NCBI GenBank assembly: GCA_000697055.1
Contig: JNDT01002322.1
Location: 1 to 64,000, forward strand
Length of the DNA: 64,000 nucleotides
Direction of reading: 5' to 3'
Origin: Saksenaea vasiformis B4078
Lineage: Eukaryota > Mucoromycota > Mucoromycetes > Mucorales > Saksenaeaceae
The translations under genes and the position numbers were made by a program. Below, one piece after another: positions 1-10,618 of the stretch. A model generated the notes under the pieces. The model was not told where the DNA came from. It did not search any database and saw only the letters and a program-made list of their open reading frames with translations. Within the stretch, counting starts at the first letter, position 1; the number at the start of each line of letters is the position of its first letter.

Positions 1-35
<35 letters not shown>

Positions 36-97
36 AGGGAAAAGAGGTAATTGTACACAAAAAAAAAAAGAAAGAGGTAAAGAAAAAGAGTAAGAGA

Positions 98-1161
98 CTA
101 GTAAAAGGTACCCAAGGTCATTGTAGATTGTAATTGATTATAGGGTTGAAAATGATAAGGTGTTACAGCAGCTGCTTGCATCATTTGTTGTTGTTGCTGT
201 TGTTGTTTGCTTAGAGCTGCTTCATCTGCTGCTTTTTTAGCTGCTTCTCGTTCTTTTTTCTGTCGACGCCATTCTTTTCGCATTTCCTTGAATTCAGAAG
301 GATGTCGCTTAGGTCCCTGTGTTATATAATAAAAATATACATCATTTAGTTTTTTTGTTATATCAAGATAAGGGGAAGGATTTCTTTTTTTTTTTTTTTA
401 CTTACGTGTTTCTGCATGCTCACGTGGGCATTCAAATGGTTCAATGTTCCATAGGCTTTTGTACAGCCAGGCCAGTTGCAGTGATATAATCTTTCAATTT
501 CATCATAACGTCGTCGTGGTCGTTTTTTATGATTTGTACCGGGAATTGCTACGAATGAATAGACTTTATCTGATGATGTACTTGATTCTGAGGGATGACG
601 CATTCGTCGGTCATCCTCTCCGTATCTTATGTATTCGCCTGCAGTAGCTGCAGCGGCTGACACAGCCACCATTGCTACGGCTGTGGAAGGATCGGAAGGA
701 TACAGTGGCAACATGTTGGGTAAAGATTGATCAATTAATGACACTGGCATGGTAGGTGCAGGAAATAAATCATTCATCGTCGTCGATGCTGATGCAGGTG
801 GAGGAGGACCAGAGGATGTATTGTAATCCCCAAGATACATGGAAGAAGATGCAGAAGAAGAAGAAGATAGTGCTTGTTGTACTTGTTGTTGTTGTTGACA
901 GGAAGAAGTAGTAGTAGTAGAGTAAGAAGGTGCTGCTGTTGGAGGTAAGAGGGCAGTGGTATTCGTAGGATCTTCCGTTGATAATAATTCTTTTTTCTCT
1001 TCTTGTGCTGTGAATATCTTGGAAAGTGGTGGAAGAGAAGGAGGAGAAGGTATTTCCAACGAATGTAGATAAGATACTTGTCGTCGAGCCAACAAACTCG
1101 CCTCTGGGACTGCTTGTGTTGATGGATGATTTAATGTAAAATAAGTATCGTTTTGTGACAT
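98..1161 (-). CDS. CON7: Con7-type C2H2 zinc-finger transcription factor
   Basis: Two exons on the minus strand, 1161-406 and 316-98, give 324 residues; the 89-nt intron has GTAAG and ACAG borders and the join is in phase 0. The N-terminal two thirds are low complexity (Ser, Pro, Gln, Thr runs), typical of activation regions. Near residue 220 comes a basic KKRPRRRYDEIERLY stretch and one C2H2 finger (YHCNWPGCTKAYGTLNHL then H-x5-H). The next exon carries on directly as GPKRHPSEFKEMRKEWRRQ and a charged helix. This finger-plus-tail block is the signature I know from Con7-type fungal regulators of morphogenesis and cell-wall genes. The C-terminus has a Gln run. Nuclear DNA binding is inferred from the family; target genes are unknown. 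The start is the first ATG of an open frame following an AT-rich leader. Confidence 0.8.
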
Positions 1162-1677
1162 CAGCCCTGCTTTTTTTTTATATAGATAGTTGGCTATTTA
1201 GGAAAGAAAAGAAAAAAAAAGAGAAAAAGAAAAGGAAAGAAGAAAGGAAATTCCAGGTGTTTAAAATCACTAAAAGCTTTCCTTTCCTCTCTCTTTGCAA
1301 AAAAAGTGTATACATGTGTACTACATGACGTCAAAGACCAACTGGAACACCAATTATGGTATAGTCTCAATCTCTCATTTTAAAGTTTTTTCGGGACAAC
1401 TCCTCTCTATCTATCTCTCTGTGAGTGAGTGAGTGAGTGTGTGTGTCTCCTATCTATCTCTCACACACTTTTTCCTCTCTCTCTCCGCATGTGTGTGTAT
1501 ATGTGTCTATGTCTCACTTATTCATATATACACGCACAAACACACACATATACCACTCTCTCTTACTCTTTTACTCATATACACACGCTCTTATAACGGG
1601 ACGATTACCCCGTTATACTCAGGGGTAAAAAAAAAAGGAAAAAAAAGGAAAAGAAAGGGGGTTTAGTGGAGGGGCAA

Positions 1678-1714
<37 letters not shown>

Positions 1715-2048
1715 GTCTCTGTCTCTGTCTCTTTTTCTCTGTTTACCCCGATCGCTTGCATTCCTTGGCAAACCGGTAAACTTTTTTGGGTTTCACTTCT
1801 GAATTTCTTAAAACTCAGCTTTCATACTTTCTTTAAAACCACATCGCTCCTGACCGAAGTCACACGATCCTTGAAAAAAAAAGTTATGCTTGTCCGAAAC
1901 GCCCAATTGATTCATGCATGTCATGCAGATTTTTCTTTTTCTTCTTCTTCTTCTTCTGTCATAGTTAGGATTTGTATATATATATATATTTATTTATACA
2001 TACACGCATACATTTCCTTCTTCTTCTTTCTTGATAAAAAAAAAAGAA
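1162..2048. other. Intergenic, microsatellite-rich
   Basis: No gene is supported here. The stretch holds the promoter side of the Con7-type gene and the 3' side of the CCCH gene. It contains a GTGA/GT run at about 1421-1447, a (CT)n run at about 1681-1735 and several poly(A) tracts. Short open frames across it are made of repeat-encoded residues. Confidence 0.6.
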
Positions 2049-2372
2049 TCATGCATCTATAGTATTTTCAAATAAAGAAGGAAGAGAGGTACCTGATTCC
2101 CTTGGTTTCAGCCACGGACCGTGCAGTAAATTTGTAAATTGTCTTTGTGGCACCGACTGTCTTTTGGCAACATCGGCAAACTTTGTACCTGAATTCCATA
2201 CCGTACGATGGATAGGAATAGTAGAAAGTAAAGGAAATTCATTAGAATTTTCCTCCACTTCTTCTTCTTGTGTCGTTGTTGTTTTATCTTGTTGCTGTTT
2301 GACCCCTTTCTTCTTCCTCTGCTTCTTCCGTCGACTTTGTAGGACCGGGTACTCAGATGTTACCCCGTTCTT

Positions 2373-2403
<31 letters not shown>

Positions 2404-2958
2404 GGCTTAGGCATAGTCGTTTCATGCATAACATGAGGATATTCACACAATTCACCCTTGAGGCATGACCCTTGAAGCCTTTGTCATCCATTTAGTCACC
2501 AAAGCAAAATTAAAATAAAAAAAAAGAATGTTTTTTTACCAGAATTTACAATACTTGTTGTTGTCTTCTTCATGTAGAAATCGACAATCTTGACGAAAAC
2601 ATTCACCTGCCAAGTAATGTCGACAGACTTGATTTCTTTTCTTCTTCTTTTTCTTGTTCTTTCTCCCCGCATGTTGTCTCTCCTGCATTGGATCGACAAC
2701 TACTCGATCATTGCACTGCAAGGTTGGGTCGAAATCATTTTCGTCTTCTTGAGAACAAGGTTCAAACCGATCCCACCACGGAGCTGCATACTTCTCCCAA
2801 ATACTCCTCATGGACGACTGCGCTCCAGGGGTTGATGGTGTTTTAGAGAACCAAGGAATTATCCAATCTTCCGGTTCTTCTTCCTCTTCTTCTTCTTTGT
2901 GTTCTTGTTCTCCTTCGATTGTTGCTGCATCGATCTCTTCCAATAATCGTCGACTCAT
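2049..2958 (-). CDS. CCCH tandem zinc-finger protein
   Basis: Minus-strand exons 2958-2540 and 2478-2049 (intron GTAAAA...CAAAG, 61 nt) give 282 residues from the first in-frame ATG. The splice restores the second finger: ...YCKFW|LQGSC. Two CCCH fingers follow each other, C-x7-C-x4-C-x3-H (CRHYLAGECFRQDCRFLH) and C-x7-C-x5-C-x3-H (ending CEYPH). Upstream are strongly acidic Glu runs, a WIIPWF segment and a poly-Lys patch before the fingers. Downstream is a second poly-Lys run and a tail with a NEFPLL motif. CCCH pairs of this kind usually bind RNA. The open frame extends upstream to 3093 without an ATG (acidic residues), so a further 5' exon is possible. I saw no SMR domain, which some fungal CCCH proteins carry. 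Function beyond probable RNA binding is unknown. Confidence 0.65.
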
Positions 2959-4234
2959 TAAGTGATCCCATATCCCCTCCTCCTCCTCCTCCTCCACCAC
3001 CTCCTCCTCCCCTTCTTCTTCTTTTTCTTCCTTCTCCCCCTCGTCTTCTTCGCCGTCTTCCTGGCTTTCTATCAATAGTGACAATGATAACAAACTAAAA
3101 ATCTATTGATTTCGAAAATAAGTTATAAAGTTATAAAGAAAGGAGTAAAACTTTGCCTGATGACTACTACTACTACTACTACCATCGCCATTCAACCAGA
3201 CCATGGTGTCTTTCCAAGGAACTCGACAAGTCATTGTCATGTGTCATGCAGTTTTTTTTTTTTTTGAACGAAAGCTGTCTGCCCCGTTTTTCTGCGGACG
3301 ACGGCGTTTGAAGTGCATGAAACTTTTTGTGAACGCACGCTTTTACAGTCACGGAAAGGAAACTTGTCCCCTCCCTTCTTCCTCCGAGTGCATTTTGCAC
3401 ATTCTTCATTTCGGAGTTTTCATGGAAATAAGAAACCCATTCCCTTTCCATAAATTGGTGCGTTGTCAATCCAACAAAGCATAGACCATACCATCACACA
3501 AAAGGGAACGGTCACCCCGCCCCCCTTTTTTTTTCTCTCTCTCTCTCTCTCTCCGTTGAGGTACGTGTGTTGCATCGGATGAACAATTCCGAAGATGATA
3601 AAGAATATAACTAGCCGAGTGAGCCGAAGTTTAAGCTCAACTTAGAGTTGCCTGATGTAACCCACATGGCAACTATCAAATTGGCTATGCTTAGTATATG
3701 ATTTCCCTTTTCCGGATGATATAAGTTAAAAAAGAAAATGTGAGAGGCACCCCTTCCTTATTTTGAAAATGTTCTCTCTGTCTCTCTGTCTCTCAATCAA
3801 TTAAGCTCAGGGGATTTGGTGATTGGCCAGAATAAATGAATCCAAGACATCAGGTACGCACAAGCTTTTTTTTTTTCTTTTTCTCTTTTCCTTTTCTTCT
3901 TTTACTCACATAAGAGCTTCTTCTTTATGCATTGACGCATAGACCCTTTTCCTTTCTTTCTTTAAAGAAAACAAGCCATTTAGGGTTTAAATCTACCTAA
4001 TTCTATAACTTCATTTCAAAAAGAGGAAAATAGCCGATCCGGTTCGTCTCACTTTCAAAAAAGACTCCGCTTTTTTTTCCATCGTCGTACCAGATGTTGT
4101 TGGATCAGACCGAGTTCTGGACTAACCCATTCAAATAAATAACACCTATCGTTCAACCAACTTTTTTTTTTTAATTTCTTTTTCTTCTTTTCTTTTTCCT
4201 TATTTTTTATTACCGCGCAGGTCGCTTTATCTCT

Positions 4235-4274
<40 letters not shown>

Positions 4275-4343
4275 CTTCTCTCATCACTTCTTGTGCTGTG
4301 CACTCACACTCTCTCTCTCTTTCATTTTTAAAAAAAAAGGACA
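2959..4343. other. Intergenic with microsatellites
   Basis: No supported gene. It may include an undetected first exon of the CCCH gene (acidic frame up to 3093). Visible repeats are (CTA)n near 3165-3182 and (CT)n near 3535-3554 and 4238-4272. The last tract and the CT-rich stretch at about 4307-4320 lie just before the start codon of the next gene and probably belong to its core promoter or leader. Confidence 0.55.
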
Positions 4344-4951
4344 ATGCGTTCGCTTCTTATTCTCATTCCTCTCCTTCTCTCTGCTGTCATTGCATCCGAG
4401 GCTGCTCCTATTGAAAACAATGCCATTGCACGCCATACACCACGCGCTGAGCGTGTCGTGTTGGAAAAGCGTAAAAAGAAATCCCATCGCCATAAGCGTG
4501 GCAAGAAGAGCAGCAAGAAAGGTAGTAGTAGCAGCAGCAGCAGCAGCAACAGCGGTCTAAGTGGCACCTTCTCTGGTACTGGTACCTGGTTTATCCCCTC
4601 AAAGGAAGGTGGCTCCCAAGGCGCCTGTGGTCCCCATGAAGCCGATGATGCTCATATCGTTGCCATGGTAAATACATTTAAATAATAGTCATCATTATTT
4701 GAATTGCATTAGAAAACTTATCTCAAACTTTTTCTTATTAGAATGCCCCTCAATATGGAAGCACGTCAAAGAAAAGCAAGTGGTGTGGCAAGAAACTCAA
4801 GATTACCTCGGGCAAAAAATCCGTTACCGCCATCGTCAATGATGCCTGTCCCGGTTGTGGCCATGGTAGCTTGGACTTGACCCCCGTCCTTTTCAAACAA
4901 TTGGCAGATCTTGATAAAGGTGAAATTCCCATTAAATGGCAATTAGAATAA
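4344..4951 (+). CDS. Secreted RlpA-like double-psi beta-barrel protein 1
   Basis: Exons 4344-4667 and 4742-4951 (intron GTAAAT...TATTAG) give 177 residues. Residues 1-20 are a clear signal peptide (MRSLLILIPLLLSAVIASEA). A linker follows with dibasic sites, a Lys/Arg/His-rich patch and a poly-Ser run. The C-terminal 100 residues are a double-psi beta-barrel of the RlpA-like/expansin-like type: FSGTGTWF, GACGP, NAPQYG, WCGKKLKI, then the conserved DACPGCG with LDLTPVLFKQLADLDKG and a final WQLE. Such small fungal proteins are secreted and linked to cell-wall contact or plant interaction; most lack the carbohydrate-binding module of true expansins, as here. A second member lies 1.8 kb downstream on the same strand and shares the intron position before NxxQYG. 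A CT-rich tract ends about 20 nt before the ATG. Confidence 0.85.
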
Positions 4952-6749
4952 AAAAAAAAAAAAAAAGAAAAGACAAAAAAAATATATATGTACATTGTAG
5001 AAAACAGCCTCATCCTTCCCTTTTTTTTTCTCTCTCTTTTTCTTTTTGTCAACGTGTATTCTGGAAACAATAAACAAACATGTAACTAAACCCGAACCCC
5101 CGCCCGCCCACTCGGGCTTAGAAGAGAAATAATAAATTTCATGGGCGTCTGAAGTCCGCCACACGTGAACCTTGAGCACGATCATGGATGGATGGGACGA
5201 ATGAAGTAGTGATTGGGGTCTTCTTTTCGGGGAACAGAGGATCGTCAGATCAGATGACGGGCTGGGTTATGTGGCTAAATATGGATCTATTTCTAAAAAA
5301 GACCAAAATCGCTAATGACAGACTCCCTCTTTGTTACACATAAAGCAGCAAATTACCATTTCTTTGCCACATAACTTTGACATGATAAAAAAAAATGAGA
5401 GCATCTACTACTACTGGTACCCCCCAAGTCAGTCAATTTGATCATGTCTTATCTTTGAAAGAAAGATCTTCTCACAAGAAGGAGAAGAAAAAAAAACACC
5501 AAGGCTATAAACTTCTCTTTCCTTTTTTGAGTACTTCCAATGTCACACAAAATAGATGAACCACCTTCCACAAAAGAAGAAACTGGTCCCAGACTACGAC
5601 GGGAACCTGTTATCTTGTTTTTTTTTTGTTCCAAAGAACCGTAAGATGATGAAATATAACGACTTTGCACTTGCCTTCCCCACCAGTGTGTTCCGGCGCG
5701 TGACTAGCACCAAATTATATCCTGGTACGTGGATTCACAAATAAATGAACCCTTTGAGGTTAAAACGAAAGAAAGATGGACAACAAACTTTGTACAACAA
5801 CACCCATCGGCGTCTTCTTTTTTTTTTTCTCTCTCTCTCTCTCTGTCTAAACTGTGCTACGGGCCCAATACAATGTGCACGGGCCAAGAAAAGACGGCCA
5901 GCTAAAAGAGAGACGTGAAGACCGAATGAACGCGAGGAGGATGAAAACGAAGACCTGCTCTCCTTCTCCTTCTCCTTCTTTTTAGTCATTCCTGGGTAAA
6001 AGATGGGTTTCCCGGAAAACGGAAATCGTACATTGACACGAAAAAATCAATGGCCTCCCATTTGCCCATTGGAAACGCGTCATGGAGAGAGAAAAAGATC
6101 CGGTTACTTCTTTTGCTAAAAAAAAAATAGATAGAGAGACAGAGAGACAGAGAGAGAGAGAAAGAGATGCGTGTGCGGGGCAAGACCCGTTACACGGATG
6201 CTTGCTCGTTTGGAGGGCCGATGACAACAGTTGGCCATCGGAGTCCTAACCTCTTGTCCAAGCTCTGCATCGAAGCTGCATGCGTCCTTTTCCTTACGAT
6301 GCACATTTTCAATGTTCATGTCGTCGTCGTAACCCAATGAACTCAGTGACTACTACTACTACTACTAGCTAGTAGCTGCGACCGACTATCCCTTTTTTTC
6401 TTCCTATGCGTTGCGTAACGCTAAGATGTGTATCATTCAGTCTACAAAGTCCAGGGCGTCGGGTTGCTGATTTTTCCCCTACCAACCCCTTGAAAGTCTA
6501 CCATTCCACCCCCCCTTTTTTTTTTATCTTCTTCTATGCTCCATTGACTCGCTATAAAACCCCGTCTGTGCCCTTTCTTTTCCTTTCCCTTTGCCCTTCT
6601 TATTTCTTCCACATAACCCCGAGCGTTCGATCTCTCTCTCTCTCTCTCTTTTTCTCGTTCGCTCGCCTCTATTTTTTTCCCTCTCTTTCATTTACTAGAA
6701 CGTGTTTATTATTATTAATAATCTCCTGAAATTTTTTTTTAAAAAAGAC
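4952..6749. other. Intergenic between the two barrel genes
   Basis: No supported gene in about 1.8 kb. There are (TAC)n repeats near 5405 and 6349-6367, GA/CT runs near 5828 and 6130-6165, and a CT tract at about 6631-6651 leading into the second barrel gene. Confidence 0.5.
6553..6559 (+). promoter_or_regulatory. Putative TATA box of barrel gene 2
   Basis: TATAAAA lies about 190 nt upstream of the ATG at 6750 and is followed by pyrimidine-rich sequence and a (CT)n run, an arrangement common in highly expressed fungal genes. No transcript evidence is available from the sequence. Confidence 0.4.
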
Positions 6750-7368
6750 ATGTTGCTCTCTACCTATTTTCGATATCTGATGACGATTCTGGTGGTGCTT
6801 GCCACCGCTAACATGACAACGGGTCTACCTGTCAAACGCGGTGTGGGCAAGTTACTTGATAAATTATTTGAAGGACATGGTACCTTTTTCCATCCCGAAA
6901 CAGAAGGCGGCGCCATCGGTTCGTAGTAGTAGTTTCCCTTTTTTACGTCATCCTGTCAAACTAACGCTTACACTTTGTGAAGGTTCATGTGGTCCAAGAG
7001 AAAGTGATTCAAGTGAAATTTGTGCACTGGTAAAAACTCAAGAGATTGAAAGTTTAGCATAGAACTCACAATCCTACTCCGTTAGAATGTGCATCAGTAC
7101 GGTGATACAAGTGCAAAAAGTGAATGGTGTTTCAAAAAAGTTGAAATTCGGTATGGTTCCAAGACATCCACCTGCACCATTACCGACGTCTGCCCAGGCT
7201 GTGGCATGTGTAAGTCTTTTTTATTTCTAAAAGAAACGAATGCCTCATTTTTTTTTCTCTCTCTCTCTCTTTTGTTTAGTTTCCCTTGATATGACACTCA
7301 AGGTATTCTTAAAACTCGCGACAAAATCAGAAGGAAATATCAAGATCCATTGGCGCGTTCTGGACTGA
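6750..7368 (+). CDS. Secreted RlpA-like double-psi beta-barrel protein 2
   Basis: Four exons, 6750-6918, 6983-7029, 7086-7209 and 7280-7368, keep frame and give 142 residues. The N-terminus is hydrophobic (signal peptide or signal anchor, residues about 5-26), followed by LPVKR, a possible processing site. The barrel has GHGTFFHP, SCGPRE, NVHQYG, WCFKKVEI, the hallmark DVCPGCG, and a final IHWRVLD. Compared with the upstream copy it lacks the Lys/Ser linker and has two extra introns; the intron before NxxQYG is shared, so the pair probably arose by duplication. The first intron has an unusual GTTCGT donor directly followed by in-frame stops. Role inferred as a secreted, cell-wall-active or interaction protein; no enzyme activity is shown for such proteins. 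Confidence 0.8.
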
Positions 7369-8037
7369 AATTTCAAGAACTTGTTTGTATAATCATTCAA
7401 CTTATTTTCTCTCTATAAAAGAAAAAAAATATACCAAAAACCTTACCCACCTTAAATAATTTTAATGTGTTTTTCCCCTTGTTTTAGTTGAAAACTATCG
7501 TACAATGAAAAAAAAAAAAAGGAAGAGTAACTTCATCCAGCTACTATTTCTTTCTCCGCAGTGACGATCGATGAGCTGAAGCTGCAAACGCACAGAAACT
7601 AAGGGACAGGGAGAAAATGCTCAGGTGACAAGCAGAATAGAAAGAAAAAGTTTGCTAAAGGAACGGATCAACTGATGCAGCGAAAAAAAAAGGCATGCAT
7701 CTTCTAACAAGACAACCTTTCTACCTTGTAAGACACTCTGTCTCCCTCTCTCTCTCTCTCTCTCCATCAAATTTTCTTCTGCTGCTCCTCAATTTGACGT
7801 GACCCAACGACATTGTTTTCGGTATGAAGGACAAGAAAGAGAGAGAGAGAGAGAGAGACACACACACACAATAGTATGGTTTCTCGGGGTTACCTTGTTG
7901 TTGTGGCGTTTCATTCATAGTATCAATTTTTTTTATTATTAAATCATGTGTGTATGTGTGTGAGAGAGTGAGAGTAAGTGAGTGAGTCTGGCTCACTGTG
8001 TGTGTAGTAGTAGGTAGTAGTTGTAGTTTCGATGGAA
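7369..8037. other. Intergenic, convergent gap
   Basis: Between the 3' ends of barrel gene 2 (+) and the ERT1-like gene (-). Only low-complexity sequence is visible: (CT)n near 7743-7762, GA/CA near 7835-7870 and GT/GAGT near 7947-8010. No gene supported. Confidence 0.5.
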
Positions 8038-9696
8038 TCAACTAAGAATAGGTAGAAACTAACAATCAAATAAGTTAGTAGGAGCTCCCAGAGACAGAAC
8101 AAAGGCACCTACGTTGCCTATGATCACACTGGGTAAATCAAAAATGTCCCGCTTGATGGTGAAACAAAAAGTGCAAGGTAACAGTTTTTGGTGCGGCGTT
8201 TTCAAAATGCAAGAGTAATGGCAAGCTTTCTCAGCACTATCAAATGCATGCGTCGCAAACTTTTCCCAGTACTCGACAGCAGAACGATTATCCATCAACT
8301 GTAAGAAAGTCGGTTAAAAAAAACACTGTTTATCCTTTGGGAATTCCCTTACCTCGTAAATGTATTTCTTTTTGCTCAACAGCATTTCCCTTGACCACTT
8401 TGTCAGCAAGGAGAATTCTTTCCCAACTAAACACACTTCCCCTGTTCGGCGCCAAACCACCGTTGGCGTGCCGGAAAAACTAATCAGCTTTTCGTATTCC
8501 TACGTAATATGCGTTTTAGCCCTTCCTCTTGTTCTAGAACCTTTTTTTTTCTCCTTCTTTTAAAATAAATTACAAGTAAAGTTCTTTGAATGCATTTTTC
8601 CATAAACACCAAATCATCTTCCGTTAGATTCATAATCAATGCAAGAAACGAAGGACGAAACAACGCCAGCGCTTGACTGATCCTCATCAGTTCATCCCGC
8701 CCCATCCTATAGAAGTGAAAAAAAAAAAAAATTGGGTCAAGTCTAAGCCTTCTCTACCTTTTTTTTTTTTTTTTTTCCTTCCAGAGTTACCTTTCTTTGA
8801 CATAACGAATTAAATCATGAAAACCTTCTGCATAATTAAAAGGGGCGTTTACACTGTTATAGACAGATTCCGGTGTTAATTTTTGGCGGGTAAGTGATTT
8901 GTTATTGTCGTTGCGTTTCAGGGCGGGCGGAGAAACAGAAGATGGTGGAGGAAGAGGAGGAGGAGGATTGTACAACGACGACTGCTGCGACGCATTATGA
9001 TGATTATTGCCAGCGGAAGAAGTGGGTGACGGAACAAAGGAAAAAAGAGTCATGTCATTCAACGCATTGGGTGCTTCATCCTCCTGCAACATGCTACTGA
9101 TAATACCATATTCAAGTCCGGTTGTCTCTGCCCCAAATTCTAAATCATCCAATGTAAAAAGCTGTGTGAGAACATTGTTGCCTACAAATCTGGTTAAAAA
9201 AAGAAATAAATAGGTTTGTGTTGCAACCTATGGCTTGGGCCTCGTCTGATACAAATACTAGGAGAATAGGAATTTCAAAAAAAAATTGAGCCCTATTGTT
9301 AACTCTTTCCCCTCCCCGCCCTCCCCTTCACCTTACATTCATCGCTTTTTGTTTTTTTGTGTACGGTGTCTGTGCAGGTACTCGTCAGGTCACGTTTTAA
9401 GCAATGGTGGCATGGTCGAACTAACGTTCTCATTTCAGCTCCAAAACAGGTCTTTCTTTTTTCCTTTTTTTTTTTTGAATGAAACCAAACTTACATCCAT
9501 CGCAAGTGAGTTGTGCCTATAATTTGGGGTTTGTTTCTTTTTAAATACAGGCATGGAGGCGAAAACAGCGCATTACTTTTTGACAATGAACACATGGTCC
9601 AACATGCTTAAGGTCGGTCTGAACAGGATATGTGAAGAAGTTATTAAAGGCGACGTCCTGAAACTCGTTGTTGGTTGTTGTAAGACTATGAGACAT
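8038..9696 (-). CDS. ERT1: ERT1/AcuK-type Zn2Cys6 and PAS regulator of gluconeogenesis
   Basis: Eight minus-strand exons: 9696-9577, 9516-9495, 9420-9337, 9181-8791, 8706-8574, 8499-8353, 8298-8113 and 8058-8038; 367 residues, frame kept at every junction. The Zn2Cys6 cluster is C-x2-C-x6-C-x5-C-x2-C-x8-C (CVHC, LTC, RPCHHC, STC) and is split over the first three exons, one only 22 nt long. After a Pro/Ser/Asn-rich linker come [45 protein letters not shown] and a PAS-like region with [25 protein letters not shown] and [12 protein letters not shown], ending GNFLPILS. These match the ERT1/AcuK/AcuM family, which activates PCK1 and FBP1 on non-fermentable carbon. The last intron has a perfect TACTAAC branch site. 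The exact N-terminus (ATG at 9696) is the least certain part. Confidence 0.85.
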
Positions 9697-10618
9697 TTGG
9701 TAAAGAAAAAAGGAAGTTAAAGAAGTAAAAAAAAAAAAAGAAAAAGAAAAGAGAGAGAGAGAGAAAATGAACACAGTGTCTCAATGCTTGACACCACATG
9801 ATCCCCAGGCTCACAACGACCTTGTGCAACGTTCATCCTTTTTCCCCCAAGACACACACCTTTTTGTTAAAACCCACCCACTCATTACTAAATATGGAAC
9901 GCATTGGTAAGGAAAACAAAACGGATCCATCTGGATTTGTTAGACAACTGTTACTCCAAATCGACAGAGCCGGAAAGAGAGCTCTCTCTCTCTCCCCTGA
10001 AACGACACAGGTTTCATTATAGATCATTTGACGGTCACTTGAGAGACAGAGACAGAGAGAGAGAGTGAGAAAAAGAAAGGAAGACGCCTGTGCGTTATAC
10101 ATACATGGATAAAACCTCATTTATTTGGCAAATAGTAATAATAATAATCGACAACGGGATAATCCATCGTTGCATGAAAATTGACGTTGCGGCATTTTCT
10201 TTCCATACACACAGCCCCTCCCCTCATGGATTTGATTTATTGCTCCTGATGAACCAACCACGTTCTAGGCAGATAATGATGTGTGATGATGCTACGGTAG
10301 TTTAAGAGTTTATTCAAAAAAAAAGTGCTTCAAGGCTCGTAAACTGTAAAGCTACCGGGTCGTCGGACTAGGTTACATTCAGTCATTCATTCCTTTCATT
10401 TTTCACATGGTTGATCCTGTCATGAAGTTCAGCGTGGGGTGAGCCAATGATCATTGATATCTGGGGTTGAAACTCTCTAACCCACATCATCTTCCTTACT
10501 CATCCGAATTACTAAAAAACAGAGCTGAGCGTTATGTAAAAAAAAAAAAAAGAAAGGCAACAGGTTTTTCCTTATTCTTTATCTCTCTCCCTCTCTCTCT
10601 TTCTTTTCTTCTCTAACC
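9697..10618. other. Divergent promoter region
   Basis: About 0.9 kb between the divergent ERT1-like (-) and cytochrome b5-dehydrogenase (+) genes. GA/CT tracts occur at about 9750-9765, 9980-9995 and 10045-10065, and a CT-rich leader at about 10581-10612 runs to 6 nt before the next ATG. No gene supported. Confidence 0.5.

Noticed and set aside
2049..2100. A further 3' exon with an SMR domain in the CCCH gene
   Set aside because: A GTACCT donor is possible at about 2090 but the sequence beyond is low complexity with no SMR-like segment; the stop at 2049 is accepted.
3179..3469. Minus-strand 96-codon frame between the CCCH gene and barrel gene 1
   Set aside because: No motif, no splice continuity to either gene, and a similar-length frame on the other strand; treated as chance.
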